Program-made: the position numbers and the translations under genes
From: Loktanella sp. IMCC34160
Lineage (GTDB): Bacteria > Pseudomonadota > Alphaproteobacteria > Rhodobacterales > Rhodobacteraceae
Length of the DNA: 64,000 nucleotides
Assembly: GCF_004145845.1 (NCBI RefSeq)
Contig: NZ_SELP01000004.1
Location: 1-64,000, forward strand
Direction of reading: 5' to 3'
The notes under the pieces: generated by a model
The model's input: the letters and a program-made list of their open reading frames with translations, nothing else
Told to the model about the DNA's origin: nothing
Databases searched by the model: none
Part shown: piece by piece, positions 36,358 through 44,103 of the stretch
Layout: each line of letters starts with the position of its first letter
Position numbering within the stretch: the first letter of the stretch is position 1

Positions 36358-36903
36358 ATGGCGTATAGACTTGCCGAACCGCCAATCTCGAAACCCTTGT
36401 GTGAAATGTCGAAGAAGGAGCTTGAAGCCTATCGGTTTTGGTTCGAGATCAGCGTCCCGCCAAGGCTTAATCAGCTGCGGTCTCTGGTCAGATTATCTCG
36501 GGGCTTTGGTGACTGGCCCACGGATTTCTCGCTATCCAGCCTTGATCGGCTAAGCGAATGGGGCAGCGACGTCTTGAAAGCGGACCCAAAGTGGTCGGAG
36601 TCCCCGACAGATCTCTCGATACTTTTCGATATCGGGATTTACATGGGCGAATGCTTGGTCAGTTCTTCGCCGTTGATCGTCTGGGAACAGAACATTCGGG
36701 CCCCAAGGAACGATGTGAATTTCGGCGCTATGGTCATAAACGGGCCATCTGATTTGAAATTCGACCCATACCAGATTGTTCATATTGCGTCCCTGAAGCT
36801 TAGGGATGGGCGATGTGACAGCGATTGGCTGCGCAGGACCTTTGATCTGCAACGCTCGCTCTTGATCGATGGGTGGGACGGTTTGCCTTTGTCCAAGTCC
36901 TGA
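36358..36903 (+). CDS. hypothetical soluble protein (immunity-protein-like appearance)
   Basis: 181 residues with aromatic and acidic stretches (ELEAYRFWFEISVPPRLNQL, ILFDIGIYMGECLVSSSPLI, DPYQIVHIASLKL). It has no signal or membrane segment. The look is reminiscent of small immunity proteins of polymorphic toxin systems, but no toxin lies next to it and the family was not recognised, so this is only a suggestion. Last gene of the AT-richer patch before the complex I gene. Confidence 0.45.
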   Translation: MAYRLAEPPISKPLCEMSKKELEAYRFWFEISVPPRLNQLRSLVRLSRGFGDWPTDFSLSSLDRLSEWGSDVLKADPKWSESPTDLSILFDIGIYMGECLVSSSPLIVWEQNIRAPRNDVNFGAMVINGPSDLKFDPYQIVHIASLKLRDGRCDSDWLRRTFDLQRSLLIDGWDGLPLSKS

Positions 36904-37002
36904 GCGGCGGGTGGCTGCCGCTATGCTCTAGGGTGGATGCGCCCTCTCTCTTGCATGCCGCCCCGCCTTTGTGGATAAGGGGCCAAAGTGAAGGAGAGGC
37001 CG

Positions 37003-37314
37003 ATGCGCGCACGAATCTACCGCCCCGCCAAGACCGCCATGTCGTCCGGCACCGCCAAGACAAAGCGCTGGGTGCTGGAGTTCGCCCCCGCCTCTGCCCG
37101 CGAGGTTGATCCGCTGATGGGCTGGACCTCTTCCACCGACACGCAGGCGCAGGTCCGGCTTTATTTCGAAACGAAAAAGGCCGCGGTCGACTACGCCGCC
37201 GAGAACGGGATCGACGCGGTCGTGGCCGAACCCAAGACCCGCAAGCCCAACCTGCGCGCCATGGGCTACGGCGAAAACTTCGCCACCGGCCGGCGCGGTG
37301 CCTGGACCCACTAG
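37003..37314 (+). CDS. ETC complex I subunit, NDUFS4-like
   Basis: 103 residues. The signature [25 protein letters not shown] and [27 protein letters not shown] (partly [25 protein letters not shown]) match the accessory NADH dehydrogenase subunit shared by mitochondria and alphaproteobacteria. Binds the peripheral arm of complex I. AAGGAGAGG precedes ATG 37003. GC-rich again, so the accessory patch ends before it. Confidence 0.93.
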   Translation: MRARIYRPAKTAMSSGTAKTKRWVLEFAPASAREVDPLMGWTSSTDTQAQVRLYFETKKAAVDYAAENGIDAVVAEPKTRKPNLRAMGYGENFATGRRGAWTH

Positions 37315-37357
37315 AGGCTTGCCAGCCCGCGCACCCCGCCGCTAAGACGGGGCCAGC

Positions 37358-37434
37358 GGTCCCTTAGCTCAACTGGATAGAGCAGCTGACTTCTAATCAG
37401 CAGGTTCGGGGTTCGAGTCCTCGAGGGATCGCCA
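37358..37434 (+). tRNA. tRNA-Arg (TCT)
   Basis: Complete cloverleaf: acceptor GGTCCCT with AGGGATC, anticodon stem GCTGA/TCAGC, loop CTTCTAA with TCT at 37392-37394, T loop TTCGAGT, CCA encoded at 37432-37434. Its 3' part from 37389 is repeated perfectly at 46433-46481, so this gene is the target of the island. Confidence 0.96.
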
Positions 37435-37437
37435 TTT
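37389..37437 (+). repeat. attL: 49-bp direct repeat within tRNA-Arg
   Basis: Runs from the anticodon loop to three bases past CCA and is identical to 46433-46481. The intact gene stays on this side, so integration restored tRNA-Arg. Confidence 0.93.
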
Positions 37438-37498
37438 TATCGTTAAATAACAGAATCTTATAGGGCCGCGCTTCTGGCGGTTATCCCCCGCCCACGCC

Positions 37499-37522
37499 GC
37501 CGGAAGCAATACGGAAGCACCG
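37499..37522 (+). repeat. arm-type direct repeat, left copy
   Basis: 24 bp identical to 46283-46306 in the same orientation, built of two GGAAGCA units (GGAAGCAATACGGAAGCA). It lies 62 bases inside attL; the other copy lies 127 bases inside attR, directly upstream of the integrase gene. Paired sites inside both ends are what the N-terminal arm-binding domain of tyrosine integrases recognises. Confidence 0.7.
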
Positions 37523-37683
37523 CGACACCGAATCCGACCGTTGCGGACCTGCAATAGGTCCTGTGAGTGATACACGGTGCCCGAATGAGGTTCCCGTCAG
37601 ATTTGCCGCCTCCCGCCGCAATCAGCGGGCCAAGGCAGCGGGTTCGGCGGAACCTTTCGGCCTTTGGGGTCACCCAAGGTGAG

Positions 37684-38349
37684 TTATTGAAGAAGAAGGT
37701 GCACAAGAACCGCTTGGGCGATGTCGGACGTCGGTAGGGCGAGCAGGACGTAGCCAACCGCGCCAAGAGCGAGTGATGAATAGCGTGCAGCCGGATAGCG
37801 GTGCATCTGCCCGGCCCACCATTCGCGGGCTAGGTATCCAATGTAGTCGGCATGTTCACGAAACATGTAGGCGCGGACATCCGGTCTATAGCCCGATACA
37901 ATTTTGCGCTTTGAACGCGGGTTTCCGAGGATGAACCAGAACTCGTCGGTTCGTTCGGCCCATTCGGGCGAGTGAACCCGTTCTTCCATAGCAGCAAGTT
38001 CGTAGACGCTGTACCGCTGGCGCACGAGTTCCGCAAACTCAAGTTCATTCTTCGACACGTCCAGTTCGGTGGGATGAAACAGGCGGTAGATCACGTAGGA
38101 GAGAAGTATCGCTAGGCTGCCAAAAAAGACCATCCGAAGCTTAGCAAGCCCACCAAACACAAACGGGGAGGGGGCATTCACATCAACCCCTGCGAGGACA
38201 TCGAAGGACGCTAGACGTGCGATTTCGTCATTAAATAGGATCAGGTAGCCAGCAACAGGGATCAGAAGCACGACTTTGGTAAAGTCGTTGTCAGCAATCC
38301 CTCTTACAAAGTCCCAGCGGAACATTTTGGGAGCTAGTGAGGTTTTCAT
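37684..38349 (-). CDS. three-helix membrane protein of unknown function
   Basis: 221 residues. Helices at about 25-40, 70-90 and 191-219; between the second and third is a cytoplasmic-looking domain of 100 residues (ELDVSKNELEFAELVRQRYS, GNPRSKRKIVSGYRPDVR). It is the outermost island gene on the attL side and divergent from 38639-39130, which has a similar two-plus-one helix layout. No family recognised. May be an effector or a superinfection-type protein; no direct evidence. Confidence 0.6.
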   Translation of the reverse strand: MKTSLAPKMFRWDFVRGIADNDFTKVVLLIPVAGYLILFNDEIARLASFDVLAGVDVNAPSPFVFGGLAKLRMVFFGSLAILLSYVIYRLFHPTELDVSKNELEFAELVRQRYSVYELAAMEERVHSPEWAERTDEFWFILGNPRSKRKIVSGYRPDVRAYMFREHADYIGYLAREWWAGQMHRYPAARYSSLALGAVGYVLLALPTSDIAQAVLVHLLLQ

Positions 38350-38638
38350 TCCAAAGATAAGACTCCGAACATGGCCAATCGAACATACTCATAGCTTTGT
38401 GCCGTGCAACGGCCCCAAACTGCCGTTCACTTCACATGTTGATTGCTGCGGTGCGGTCCGTCGAAGCAGTCATTCGCTGCAGGGCAAAGTTTGGGGGGCG
38501 GAGCTCGCACAATGAGGGGCCAAATCGCTCTTCACCAGCACCCTGTGAACCCCTATCGTTCTTGGCATGTGGCGACCTTGGCACCCCAACCAACGGGGCC
38601 CACATGAGCGTGGCAGAAGCTGAACAGGAGGCGGCGGA

Positions 38639-39130
38639 GTGAGATTAGGACGTGAAGAACGCGTGCGGTTCGCGGAGAACACCTATTACCACATCCGGCA
38701 GGAAATGCTGGAACACATCCGGTTCCGTAGACAGACTGCGCTAGGCTCAGTTGTCTTTGCAGTCGCAGTCGTAGTCTGGTTGCTTGGGGACGGCGCTACC
38801 GCTCTAGATGGTCTCCCGTTCCTAATCGCAACGCCTTGGATAATAATCTTGGTCGGTCTTCTTTCGACCGAAGCCACGAATAACAAAATCAAGGTTCACA
38901 TCGAGTATCTGCGCGACGTGGAACTGCGTTATGAGAAAGACAGCTCCTTTGTCGGTTTCGAGCGTCATTATGAAGACAAGATGGATCGATCAAAGTCGAT
39001 CATTCCGACTAGCGAAAGAGTGTGGACACGGATATTTCTTATTGGGGCGGCAACAATCGTCGCTTTCATGCTATTCGCGGATCAATCCAGTCGTCCAGCT
39101 CCCGAAGTCGCCCAACAAACCCAAGATTAG
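38639..39130 (+). CDS. three-helix membrane protein of unknown function
   Basis: 163 residues. A basic N-terminal helical part (1-30), helices at about 32-50 and 58-76, a charged 50-residue domain, and a third helix at 130-147. GTG 38639 has GGAGG 8 bases upstream and overlaps the TGA of a 12-codon frame (ATG 38604), so the two may be translationally coupled. Divergent from 37684-38349 across a 289-base gap. Function unknown. Confidence 0.6.
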   Translation: MRLGREERVRFAENTYYHIRQEMLEHIRFRRQTALGSVVFAVAVVVWLLGDGATALDGLPFLIATPWIIILVGLLSTEATNNKIKVHIEYLRDVELRYEKDSSFVGFERHYEDKMDRSKSIIPTSERVWTRIFLIGAATIVAFMLFADQSSRPAPEVAQQTQD

Positions 39131-39139
39131 GAATGAACC

Positions 39140-39260
39140 CAACCAATCCTCGGTCTGAACCGGCTCCGATTGCGCGGTCCATGCGGCGCATGCGATGAAT
39201 TCCACCTCTCCACCACCGCCCAGAACCTCAGGAAGCTCGCAATGCTCCTCCTGGTGCCCC
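39140..39260 (+). pseudogene. C-terminal remnant of an IS1182-like transposase
   Basis: In frame from 39143 the translation reads ILGLNRLRLRGPCGACDEFH and LSTTAQNLRKLA, the familiar end of IS1182-family transposases, with nothing of the rest of the gene left. The sequence GCCGACTTTTTCAACACAAT at about 39330-39350 resembles the right end of such elements. The remaining bases up to 39527 show no gene. A deletion or insertion has therefore happened next to 38639-39130. Confidence 0.6.
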
Positions 39261-39527
39261 TTGACCGCCCGTCCGGCGTGATCGAAAGGGCGTGCGCCCT
39301 GTCACGAGGTATCATCACCGCCACTGGCGTGCCGACTTTTTCAACACAATCGACTCATATGAGACATTCATCGTGCTCTCCCTTCGCTGCGATATGGCGC
39401 GTCCGCGGAGACATTCGCTGCGGCCTGTGGCCGTCTGCGTCATCGATGCAGGTAGCATGAATGTCTTTGAACGCGCAAACGCTGGCAAGATTGAGAAGAG
39501 CTTGAGATCTCCCGCCAAAGCCACGCT

Positions 39528-40613
39528 TCAGAAGTCGTCATCGCTCCACTCTTCGTCAAGCGCCGCCGGTGGCGGCAAGTGGCCATAGAAGGCTTGCCGG
39601 TGAAGGTGAATGTTGATCCGCGCAGAATACATTTTGGGCATTGTGTCGATTGCGAACGCTTGTCCTGCGGCAGTTCCTTCAATTAGCTGTTCACCCCAAA
39701 TCCCGAGGTTCCCAGCCCAATAGCCACTGTCCAAAATTCGTTGAGCTGCAACTTGGAACGATACTTCGTCATCCTTGTCGCGCGCGAAAATCCATGAGGT
39801 GTCTGCGGGATAGTCGATACGGTTTTTGGGCTGACTGGCATGGCCATAGCTCCGGGGCTTGGTGGTGCCCCAATCGCCGTAGATTACCCTTGGGTGGTTG
39901 GTCGCCTGTTGCACTTGGGCTAGGAGGTCACGGTTAGTGAAGCCGTAAACACCTGTCCCATCAAATGGTGTGAAGTCCTTCGGAAACGAGGTGCAGGAAA
40001 TGGCAATCGGGACTTCTGGCGGTATCGTTCCAAAGAAGCTGTTGGTATAGCCGCTGGCAAGGGCGGCCACTTGGAGCGGGTCCGATACCCAGCCAAACTC
40101 GAACACCACAGCATAGTCGTTCGCCCCCTCTGCGGCCAGTTCTGCCACCAGAGCAGGCATCCATTGCGGAATACCTGATCCGATACCCTCGGCAAGGTTC
40201 ATCCGAAGGCAGAACGTCCGGCCATTTTCCCGTGCCCAAGCGATCTGTTCACGCGCGCTGTCGATTGTGCGCTCTGCCATGAGCAGACAGGGATTGGCGT
40301 TCGGATAGTCCGAGAGCAGGCCCCACCACATATCCAAGTCCGCCGGTTTAGCGGCCAACTGCGCCCATTGCTCCTTTGCCTCATTTGGCTTGTCGTTCAC
40401 CCGGTAGTAGGTGTCCACGTCAATAAAATACGGGCGCGACGAGTATGATTCCTCAAACTTGTCCAGAGCGCGAGAGAGAGGCGAAGTCGCCAGCCAAGGA
40501 GCCAACAGCACAAGAGGTGTGAGCCGATCTTTGGTTGTCCCCGGCAGCTCTTTGAGCCCGCTCAGTTCGGCGGGACGGATGCCCAACGTTACCAGATACT
40601 CCTGAACATCCAT
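39528..40613 (-). CDS. T4-beta-family protein
   Basis: 361 residues. Layout and motifs match the Beta protein family named after phage T4 (PF14350 type): TKDRLTPLVLLAPWLATSPL near the start, the YFIDVDTYYR strand, AVVFEFGWVSDP, VYGFTNRDLLAQ, VIYGDWGTTKPRSYGH and an RINIHLHRQAFYG end. The family is found in mobile and defence regions, often beside ImmA/IrrE peptidases; its activity is unknown. ATG 40613 lies 16 bases after the peptidase stop, so both are on one transcript. Could be the effector or the sensor of this operon. Confidence 0.72.
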   Translation of the reverse strand: MDVQEYLVTLGIRPAELSGLKELPGTTKDRLTPLVLLAPWLATSPLSRALDKFEESYSSRPYFIDVDTYYRVNDKPNEAKEQWAQLAAKPADLDMWWGLLSDYPNANPCLLMAERTIDSAREQIAWARENGRTFCLRMNLAEGIGSGIPQWMPALVAELAAEGANDYAVVFEFGWVSDPLQVAALASGYTNSFFGTIPPEVPIAISCTSFPKDFTPFDGTGVYGFTNRDLLAQVQQATNHPRVIYGDWGTTKPRSYGHASQPKNRIDYPADTSWIFARDKDDEVSFQVAAQRILDSGYWAGNLGIWGEQLIEGTAAGQAFAIDTMPKMYSARINIHLHRQAFYGHLPPPAALDEEWSDDDF

Positions 40614-40629
40614 TTCCTGCCCCGCCTCC

Positions 40630-41181
40630 TCACACCATCTGTAGCTTGATTTCCATCGCCGCAGTGGAAACGCCAAAGCGGCGGGCGAGATCCTCGATCA
40701 CCTCGGGCGTCATAGGCCCGGAATATTCGGCAGTGGCCTCCGCAAGCTGCGCTGATGGGATGACGAGATCAGATGCAAGCCGGTTCGCCTCGTATTCAAT
40801 CTGCATCGGCTGATCTGGAGCCCGCAGCAACACGTTCTCAGACCATCCATTTGCCGCCTCAACTCGTTCTCGATGGAGCAAGAAATGAGCAAGTTCGTGT
40901 GCAAGCGTAAAGCGCTGACGGTGCTTCGCCTCGTGTCGGTTGATGCGGATCACGAAGTCTCCATTTTCCTGGCCGATCTGGCCGGAGGTGCCGCGAGGTA
41001 AAGTAGACAAAAGGACCTTCACGCCAAGCCGCTTGGCGATGGCACCCAGCTTTACCGGATACTCGGCCAGATATTCGTCGATTTCTGCCCGCACCTCTGG
41101 CGCAAGGTTCAGGTATTCGTTGGAAGGCGATTTGACTTCCCAACCGTTTGAAGCCGCTATTCGGTGCATACTTCCGTCCAT
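40630..41181 (-). CDS. ImmA/IrrE family metallopeptidase
   Basis: 183 residues. Zincin motif HELAH at 95-99 (in FTLAHELAHFLLHRE) and the downstream glutamate region IEYEANRLASDLVIP; the C-terminal EDLARRFGVSTAAMEIKLQ is the usual helical end. No separate HTH is present, so it needs a partner to find its substrate. Relatives cut repressors (ImmA/ImmR in ICEBs1, IrrE/DdrO in Deinococcus). AGGAGGGAG precedes ATG 41181. Middle gene of the LexA-box operon. Confidence 0.88.
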   Translation of the reverse strand: MDGSMHRIAASNGWEVKSPSNEYLNLAPEVRAEIDEYLAEYPVKLGAIAKRLGVKVLLSTLPRGTSGQIGQENGDFVIRINRHEAKHRQRFTLAHELAHFLLHRERVEAANGWSENVLLRAPDQPMQIEYEANRLASDLVIPSAQLAEATAEYSGPMTPEVIEDLARRFGVSTAAMEIKLQMV

Positions 41182-41203
41182 TTGTTCTCCCTCCTGTTTT
41201 GCT

Positions 41204-41734
41204 TTAGTCTTGGTCACCACCTTCAACCACGTCTTGAGGGTCCATCACTGGCCCACCCGAGTTTATCCGGTCGATAACCCTTCCAACTGCGTCATCAAGG
41301 GCGCCCGTTCGCACGAGTGCCTTGAGGATTTCGTCTCTGTGTTCATCGTCAGCAAGCACCACCTGCAAACCCAAAGGCAAAATCTCGCGGACTTTTTTGT
41401 CCACCTTTGGGTCAAGGTCCGCTTCCATGGTCTCGGTGATCTTAGTGGCGGCGGCGGTCTTTGCCTCGCTTGCCGCCTCGTCCTTTATCTCGCGCAAGGT
41501 CTTGAGTGCGACCAGACCAATCACCAACGCACCGACCGTTACCGCGAGGCCAACAGCACCAAGGAATATCGTCGCCACGGTCAGCAGCAGGTCAACGTAG
41601 TCTGCCCTCGTTGGGTCGATGTGGGCAGCTTGGCCCTCCGCCGGGAGCCCCCATCCGAACCAGAACACGACTGCGGCGACGGCGGCAAACCCACCGATTA
41701 TCGCCCCTAGTATCGCCGCGACTAGCTTGCCCAA
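41204..41734 (-). CDS. two-helix membrane protein, first gene of SOS-box operon
   Basis: 176 residues. Helices at about 5-28 and 48-78, then a cytoplasmic part of 95 residues with a charged, probably coiled-coil segment (LREIKDEAASEAKTAAATKI). TTG start at 41734 is fixed by AGGAGG six bases upstream. 22 bases before the peptidase gene. Small membrane proteins of this shape act as pore-forming effectors in several abortive-infection systems; here that is only analogy. Confidence 0.7.
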   Translation of the reverse strand: MGKLVAAILGAIIGGFAAVAAVVFWFGWGLPAEGQAAHIDPTRADYVDLLLTVATIFLGAVGLAVTVGALVIGLVALKTLREIKDEAASEAKTAAATKITETMEADLDPKVDKKVREILPLGLQVVLADDEHRDEILKALVRTGALDDAVGRVIDRINSGGPVMDPQDVVEGGDQD

Positions 41735-41753
41735 TTACCACCTCCTGTCCGCC

Positions 41754-41782
41754 CAGATAGGAACATTTGAGGAACAAATCAA
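41754..41782 (-). promoter_or_regulatory. promoter with LexA (SOS) box of the two-TM/ImmA/beta operon
   Basis: Minus strand: -35 TTGATT (41777-41782), 17-base spacer, -10 TATCTG (41754-41759). The spacer is filled by GTTCCTCAAATGTTC (41761-41775), an exact GTTC-N7-GTTC, the established LexA target of alphaproteobacteria. The TTG start of the first gene lies 20 bases after the -10. Bound LexA would block RNA polymerase, so the operon should switch on after DNA damage. Confidence 0.78.
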
Positions 41783-41991
41783 CCTCAACTCTAGATCAGC
41801 CGCCTAGTCACGTCGATAGGAATCCCCAACTTTCAGAGATATTCGCCACGAACCCGGCCCGAAGATCGATGCTGAGACGGCACGGACTAGACATTTTATG
41901 ATGAATGTCCGGCTTGGTATGCTCACCACAACCTTGAGTGCAGCGCCGCGAATTCACACTTCCCGCCCGCCCTACTCCTCTTTGGGCAGAT

Positions 41992-43341
41992 CTAGTGGGA
42001 GCCATTTTCGACTATAAAGATGTACCTTTCCTTTGCCGCCTTCATCTGTGAATTCACCCTGTGAGGGTCGCTTTTGGCGTGATTGCGAAGTTTGTCGGAC
42101 AGTTCCGGTAGGAATGCATCTAGCTCCTCAACCTGCCGCCCCTCCAATGCCGCCAATGTCACCACAGTCCCAAAGATGTTCCTTGTCAGGATGCCGATAT
42201 GCGTTTCCCGGTGCACTTCTTTCATTGCTTGCGGGGCAACGCCGCTTCGTAGTTCTGTCAGGTCGTCGTTGATTTCCGCGCAGGCGATTTCCCATAGGAG
42301 GTGGTTCGGCCACCGGGCGCGGTTGCTGTCGCCGGGTGTGGGGTCGCAATAGCGGATCGTTTCGCAGGTTTGGCGGCAGAGGTCGCCGAAGCGGTCGAAC
42401 AGGTCTTCCCAAGTTCGAATGTTCCATCGGTCCTTCAGGAGCGTTTTCCCGGCCCGCATTTCCACCCTCCAAATGCGGCTGTTGGCCGGATCGTTCTTTT
42501 CAAGCTTGAGAGCTGGAAGGTCGATCTCCATGCCCGCCAAATCGTCCAAGCGCTTTTGCCAAATCGTCCACCAATGTTCTTTGTGCTTTTTGATCACCTC
42601 CGCCCGCTTGTCGTAGATGATGACCTGTCGGTTCTTCGGACTGCCCACGGTCACAGACGTGACCCGACCCGACTTGCCAATGACCTTCATAGGCTCTTCG
42701 CTCAGGTAGTCGCGCCGATTGGTTGCGGCAGGCATGATAAAGTTTTCTGGCACCAGCCCGAAATCCGGGGCCAGAATGTCAACGCAGACATCCACGCGGG
42801 CAATGCTGACATCGGTTGGCTGGTAGTGGATACCCAGCTTGTCCAAGACTGCTTCCATGCGCCCCCTTGCGCCACCCAAACCAAATGTGGCGAGGAGTTC
42901 CGACCCCAGAGTCACCCGGATGCCCCAAGGGTCCTTGGGGTTGGGTTTCTTGAAGGCCCAGTTTGCGCCTTGTGGCCCACCTTTCGCGAGGAAGGCGTAG
43001 CCGCCGCCGCCGTGAGCTTGCAGGAGAAGTTTGACCCCGTTGTATTCTGTCAGAACGTCGTCACGAAGCTCTTCGGCCCGCGCCTTGTCCGTTTGGAGGT
43101 GCTGATAAAGCTCCGCCGGGAGGGTCGCCTTGATCGACAGCGTGACGGTGTCAAAGCCACGGTGCAGGACGGGCCATTCGGTGTGGGATGTATTTGATGA
43201 GGGGGGTGCTACACACACCCCCCTTTGGGCCGGATCGGGCGGGGAGGCTTCACCATAACAGGGGGAATTTGTGCCTCCGGCGGGGCAGCTTTTGTTTTGG
43301 GGCCGAATGGGGGCGGGGTTTGTTGTCTTCTTAGGCTGCAT
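41992..43341 (-). CDS. replication initiation factor-like protein
   Basis: 449 residues. After a Pro/Ser-rich 60-residue lead come blocks of the Rep_trans/replication-initiation-factor class: HRGFDTVTLSIKA, WGIRVTLGSELLATFG, VSIARVDVCVDILAP, NRQVIIYDKRAEVIKKHKEH and RIWRVEMRAGKTLLKDRW. Such proteins nick DNA to start rolling-circle replication of plasmids and integrative elements. The nicking tyrosine cannot be assigned with certainty. ATG 43341 overlaps the preceding small gene by 11 bases. Confidence 0.68.
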   Translation of the reverse strand: MQPKKTTNPAPIRPQNKSCPAGGTNSPCYGEASPPDPAQRGVCVAPPSSNTSHTEWPVLHRGFDTVTLSIKATLPAELYQHLQTDKARAEELRDDVLTEYNGVKLLLQAHGGGGYAFLAKGGPQGANWAFKKPNPKDPWGIRVTLGSELLATFGLGGARGRMEAVLDKLGIHYQPTDVSIARVDVCVDILAPDFGLVPENFIMPAATNRRDYLSEEPMKVIGKSGRVTSVTVGSPKNRQVIIYDKRAEVIKKHKEHWWTIWQKRLDDLAGMEIDLPALKLEKNDPANSRIWRVEMRAGKTLLKDRWNIRTWEDLFDRFGDLCRQTCETIRYCDPTPGDSNRARWPNHLLWEIACAEINDDLTELRSGVAPQAMKEVHRETHIGILTRNIFGTVVTLAALEGRQVEELDAFLPELSDKLRNHAKSDPHRVNSQMKAAKERYIFIVENGSH

Positions 43342-43549
43342 TTGACTGCCCCGCGATCCAGCTTTCGGCCCGTTGGGCGAGTTTGGAGAGGTTGAGAAGG
43401 TCGGCTTGGGCAAAGCTTGACGTGGTCTGCCATTGGCCAGCGGAGTCCTTGTAGGACCGGGACATATCGACGGTGTAGAACCCGTCATTGTCCCAGATCG
43501 TCGCGGTGATCGCTCCGATACGGAACTTGTGAGCCGGAAGTTTCGGCAT
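43331..43549 (-). CDS. small PC4-like (ssDNA-binding fold) protein
   Basis: 72 residues. Core FRIGAITATIWDNDGFYTVD and SRSYKDSAGQWQTTSSFAQA, then DLLNLSKLAQRAESWI helix, recalls the PC4/Whirly-type single-strand binding proteins found beside replication genes of integrative elements. The short length and tight link to rep (overlap of 11 bases) support a helper role in island replication. Identification by pattern only. Confidence 0.6.
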   Translation of the reverse strand: MPKLPAHKFRIGAITATIWDNDGFYTVDMSRSYKDSAGQWQTTSSFAQADLLNLSKLAQRAESWIAGQSNAA

Positions 43550-43681
43550 GGTGTTTCCTTTCAACTTTGGTTGGCGGCAGACAAAGAAAGGGCGCGAGGT
43601 CGCGAAACCCCGCGCCCGTTTGAAAGCCTTTCGGCCCCAAAATCCCCTGAGGTGCTGCCAAGCCCTCAGGGGCAAAACCTG

Positions 43682-43915
43682 TTAGTGAGCGGCCTCGGAC
43701 GTGTGTTGAACCGTCCGGTCATTGATCCACGCGAGGAGGTCGCGCCGACGGTAGCGAACCGACCTGGCCGAAACCTTCACGAACTTCGGGCCGCCCCCGC
43801 GATGCCGCCAGTTCTGGAGGGCGCGGACGGTGTAGCAAAGCACATCTGCGGCCTCGACTTCGGTCATCAGACGATCCAAGTCGTCAGGGTCATGATGGGT
43901 GGTTTGGTCGGTCAT
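43682..43915 (-). CDS. AlpA-like helix-turn-helix regulator/excisionase
   Basis: 77 residues. Winged-helix MerR/AlpA form: LMTEVEAADVLCYTVRALQNW (helix-turn-helix, about 16-36), RGGGPKFVKVSARSVRYRRRDLLAWI wing and last helix. Small proteins of this family direct excision or activate the integrase of tRNA-borne islands. AGAGGG precedes the ATG. First gene of a run with the PC4-like and rep-like genes. Confidence 0.82.
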   Translation of the reverse strand: MTDQTTHHDPDDLDRLMTEVEAADVLCYTVRALQNWRHRGGGPKFVKVSARSVRYRRRDLLAWINDRTVQHTSEAAH

Positions 43916-43992
43916 TCCTCTGCCCTCTCTTGGCTGTTCTGGCGTCGTGCCTGTGCAGCCAAAGTAGAAGAGCGTTGCCCGCAGAAAAACTT

Positions 43993-44055
43993 CCCAAGGG
44001 CAAGAAAACTTGCTTCGAAATCTTGGGGTGGTTTCTTTAGTTGTTGAATTTCAAC
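43993..44055. promoter_or_regulatory. nested inverted repeats upstream of the alpA-rep genes
   Basis: GCAAG-AAAA-CTTGC (44000-44013) is enclosed by CCCAAG (43993-43998) and CTTGGG (44022-44027), and GTTGAATTTCAAC (44043-44055) is a separate palindrome. All lie in the AT-rich gap before the AlpA-like gene. They may be operators or part of a replication origin; nothing decides between these. Confidence 0.4.
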
Positions 44056-44103
44056 TGGTTGGGCGGAAGAAGAATTTGAACCTAGCCTTTCGTCGGGAAA
44101 ACC

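Noticed and set aside
37333-37352. CCCCG/CGGGG hairpin before tRNA-Arg as terminator of the complex I gene
   Set aside because: Only 5 bp with no T run.
38366-38386. Two CGAACAT units 14 bases apart between the divergent membrane genes, seeming like another LexA box
   Set aside because: The GAAC cores are separated by 10 bases, not 7, so it does not match the LexA target.
39260-39527. Frames between the transposase remnant and the Beta gene
   Set aside because: No ribosome site, no protein-like composition; probably non-coding remains of the insertion sequence.
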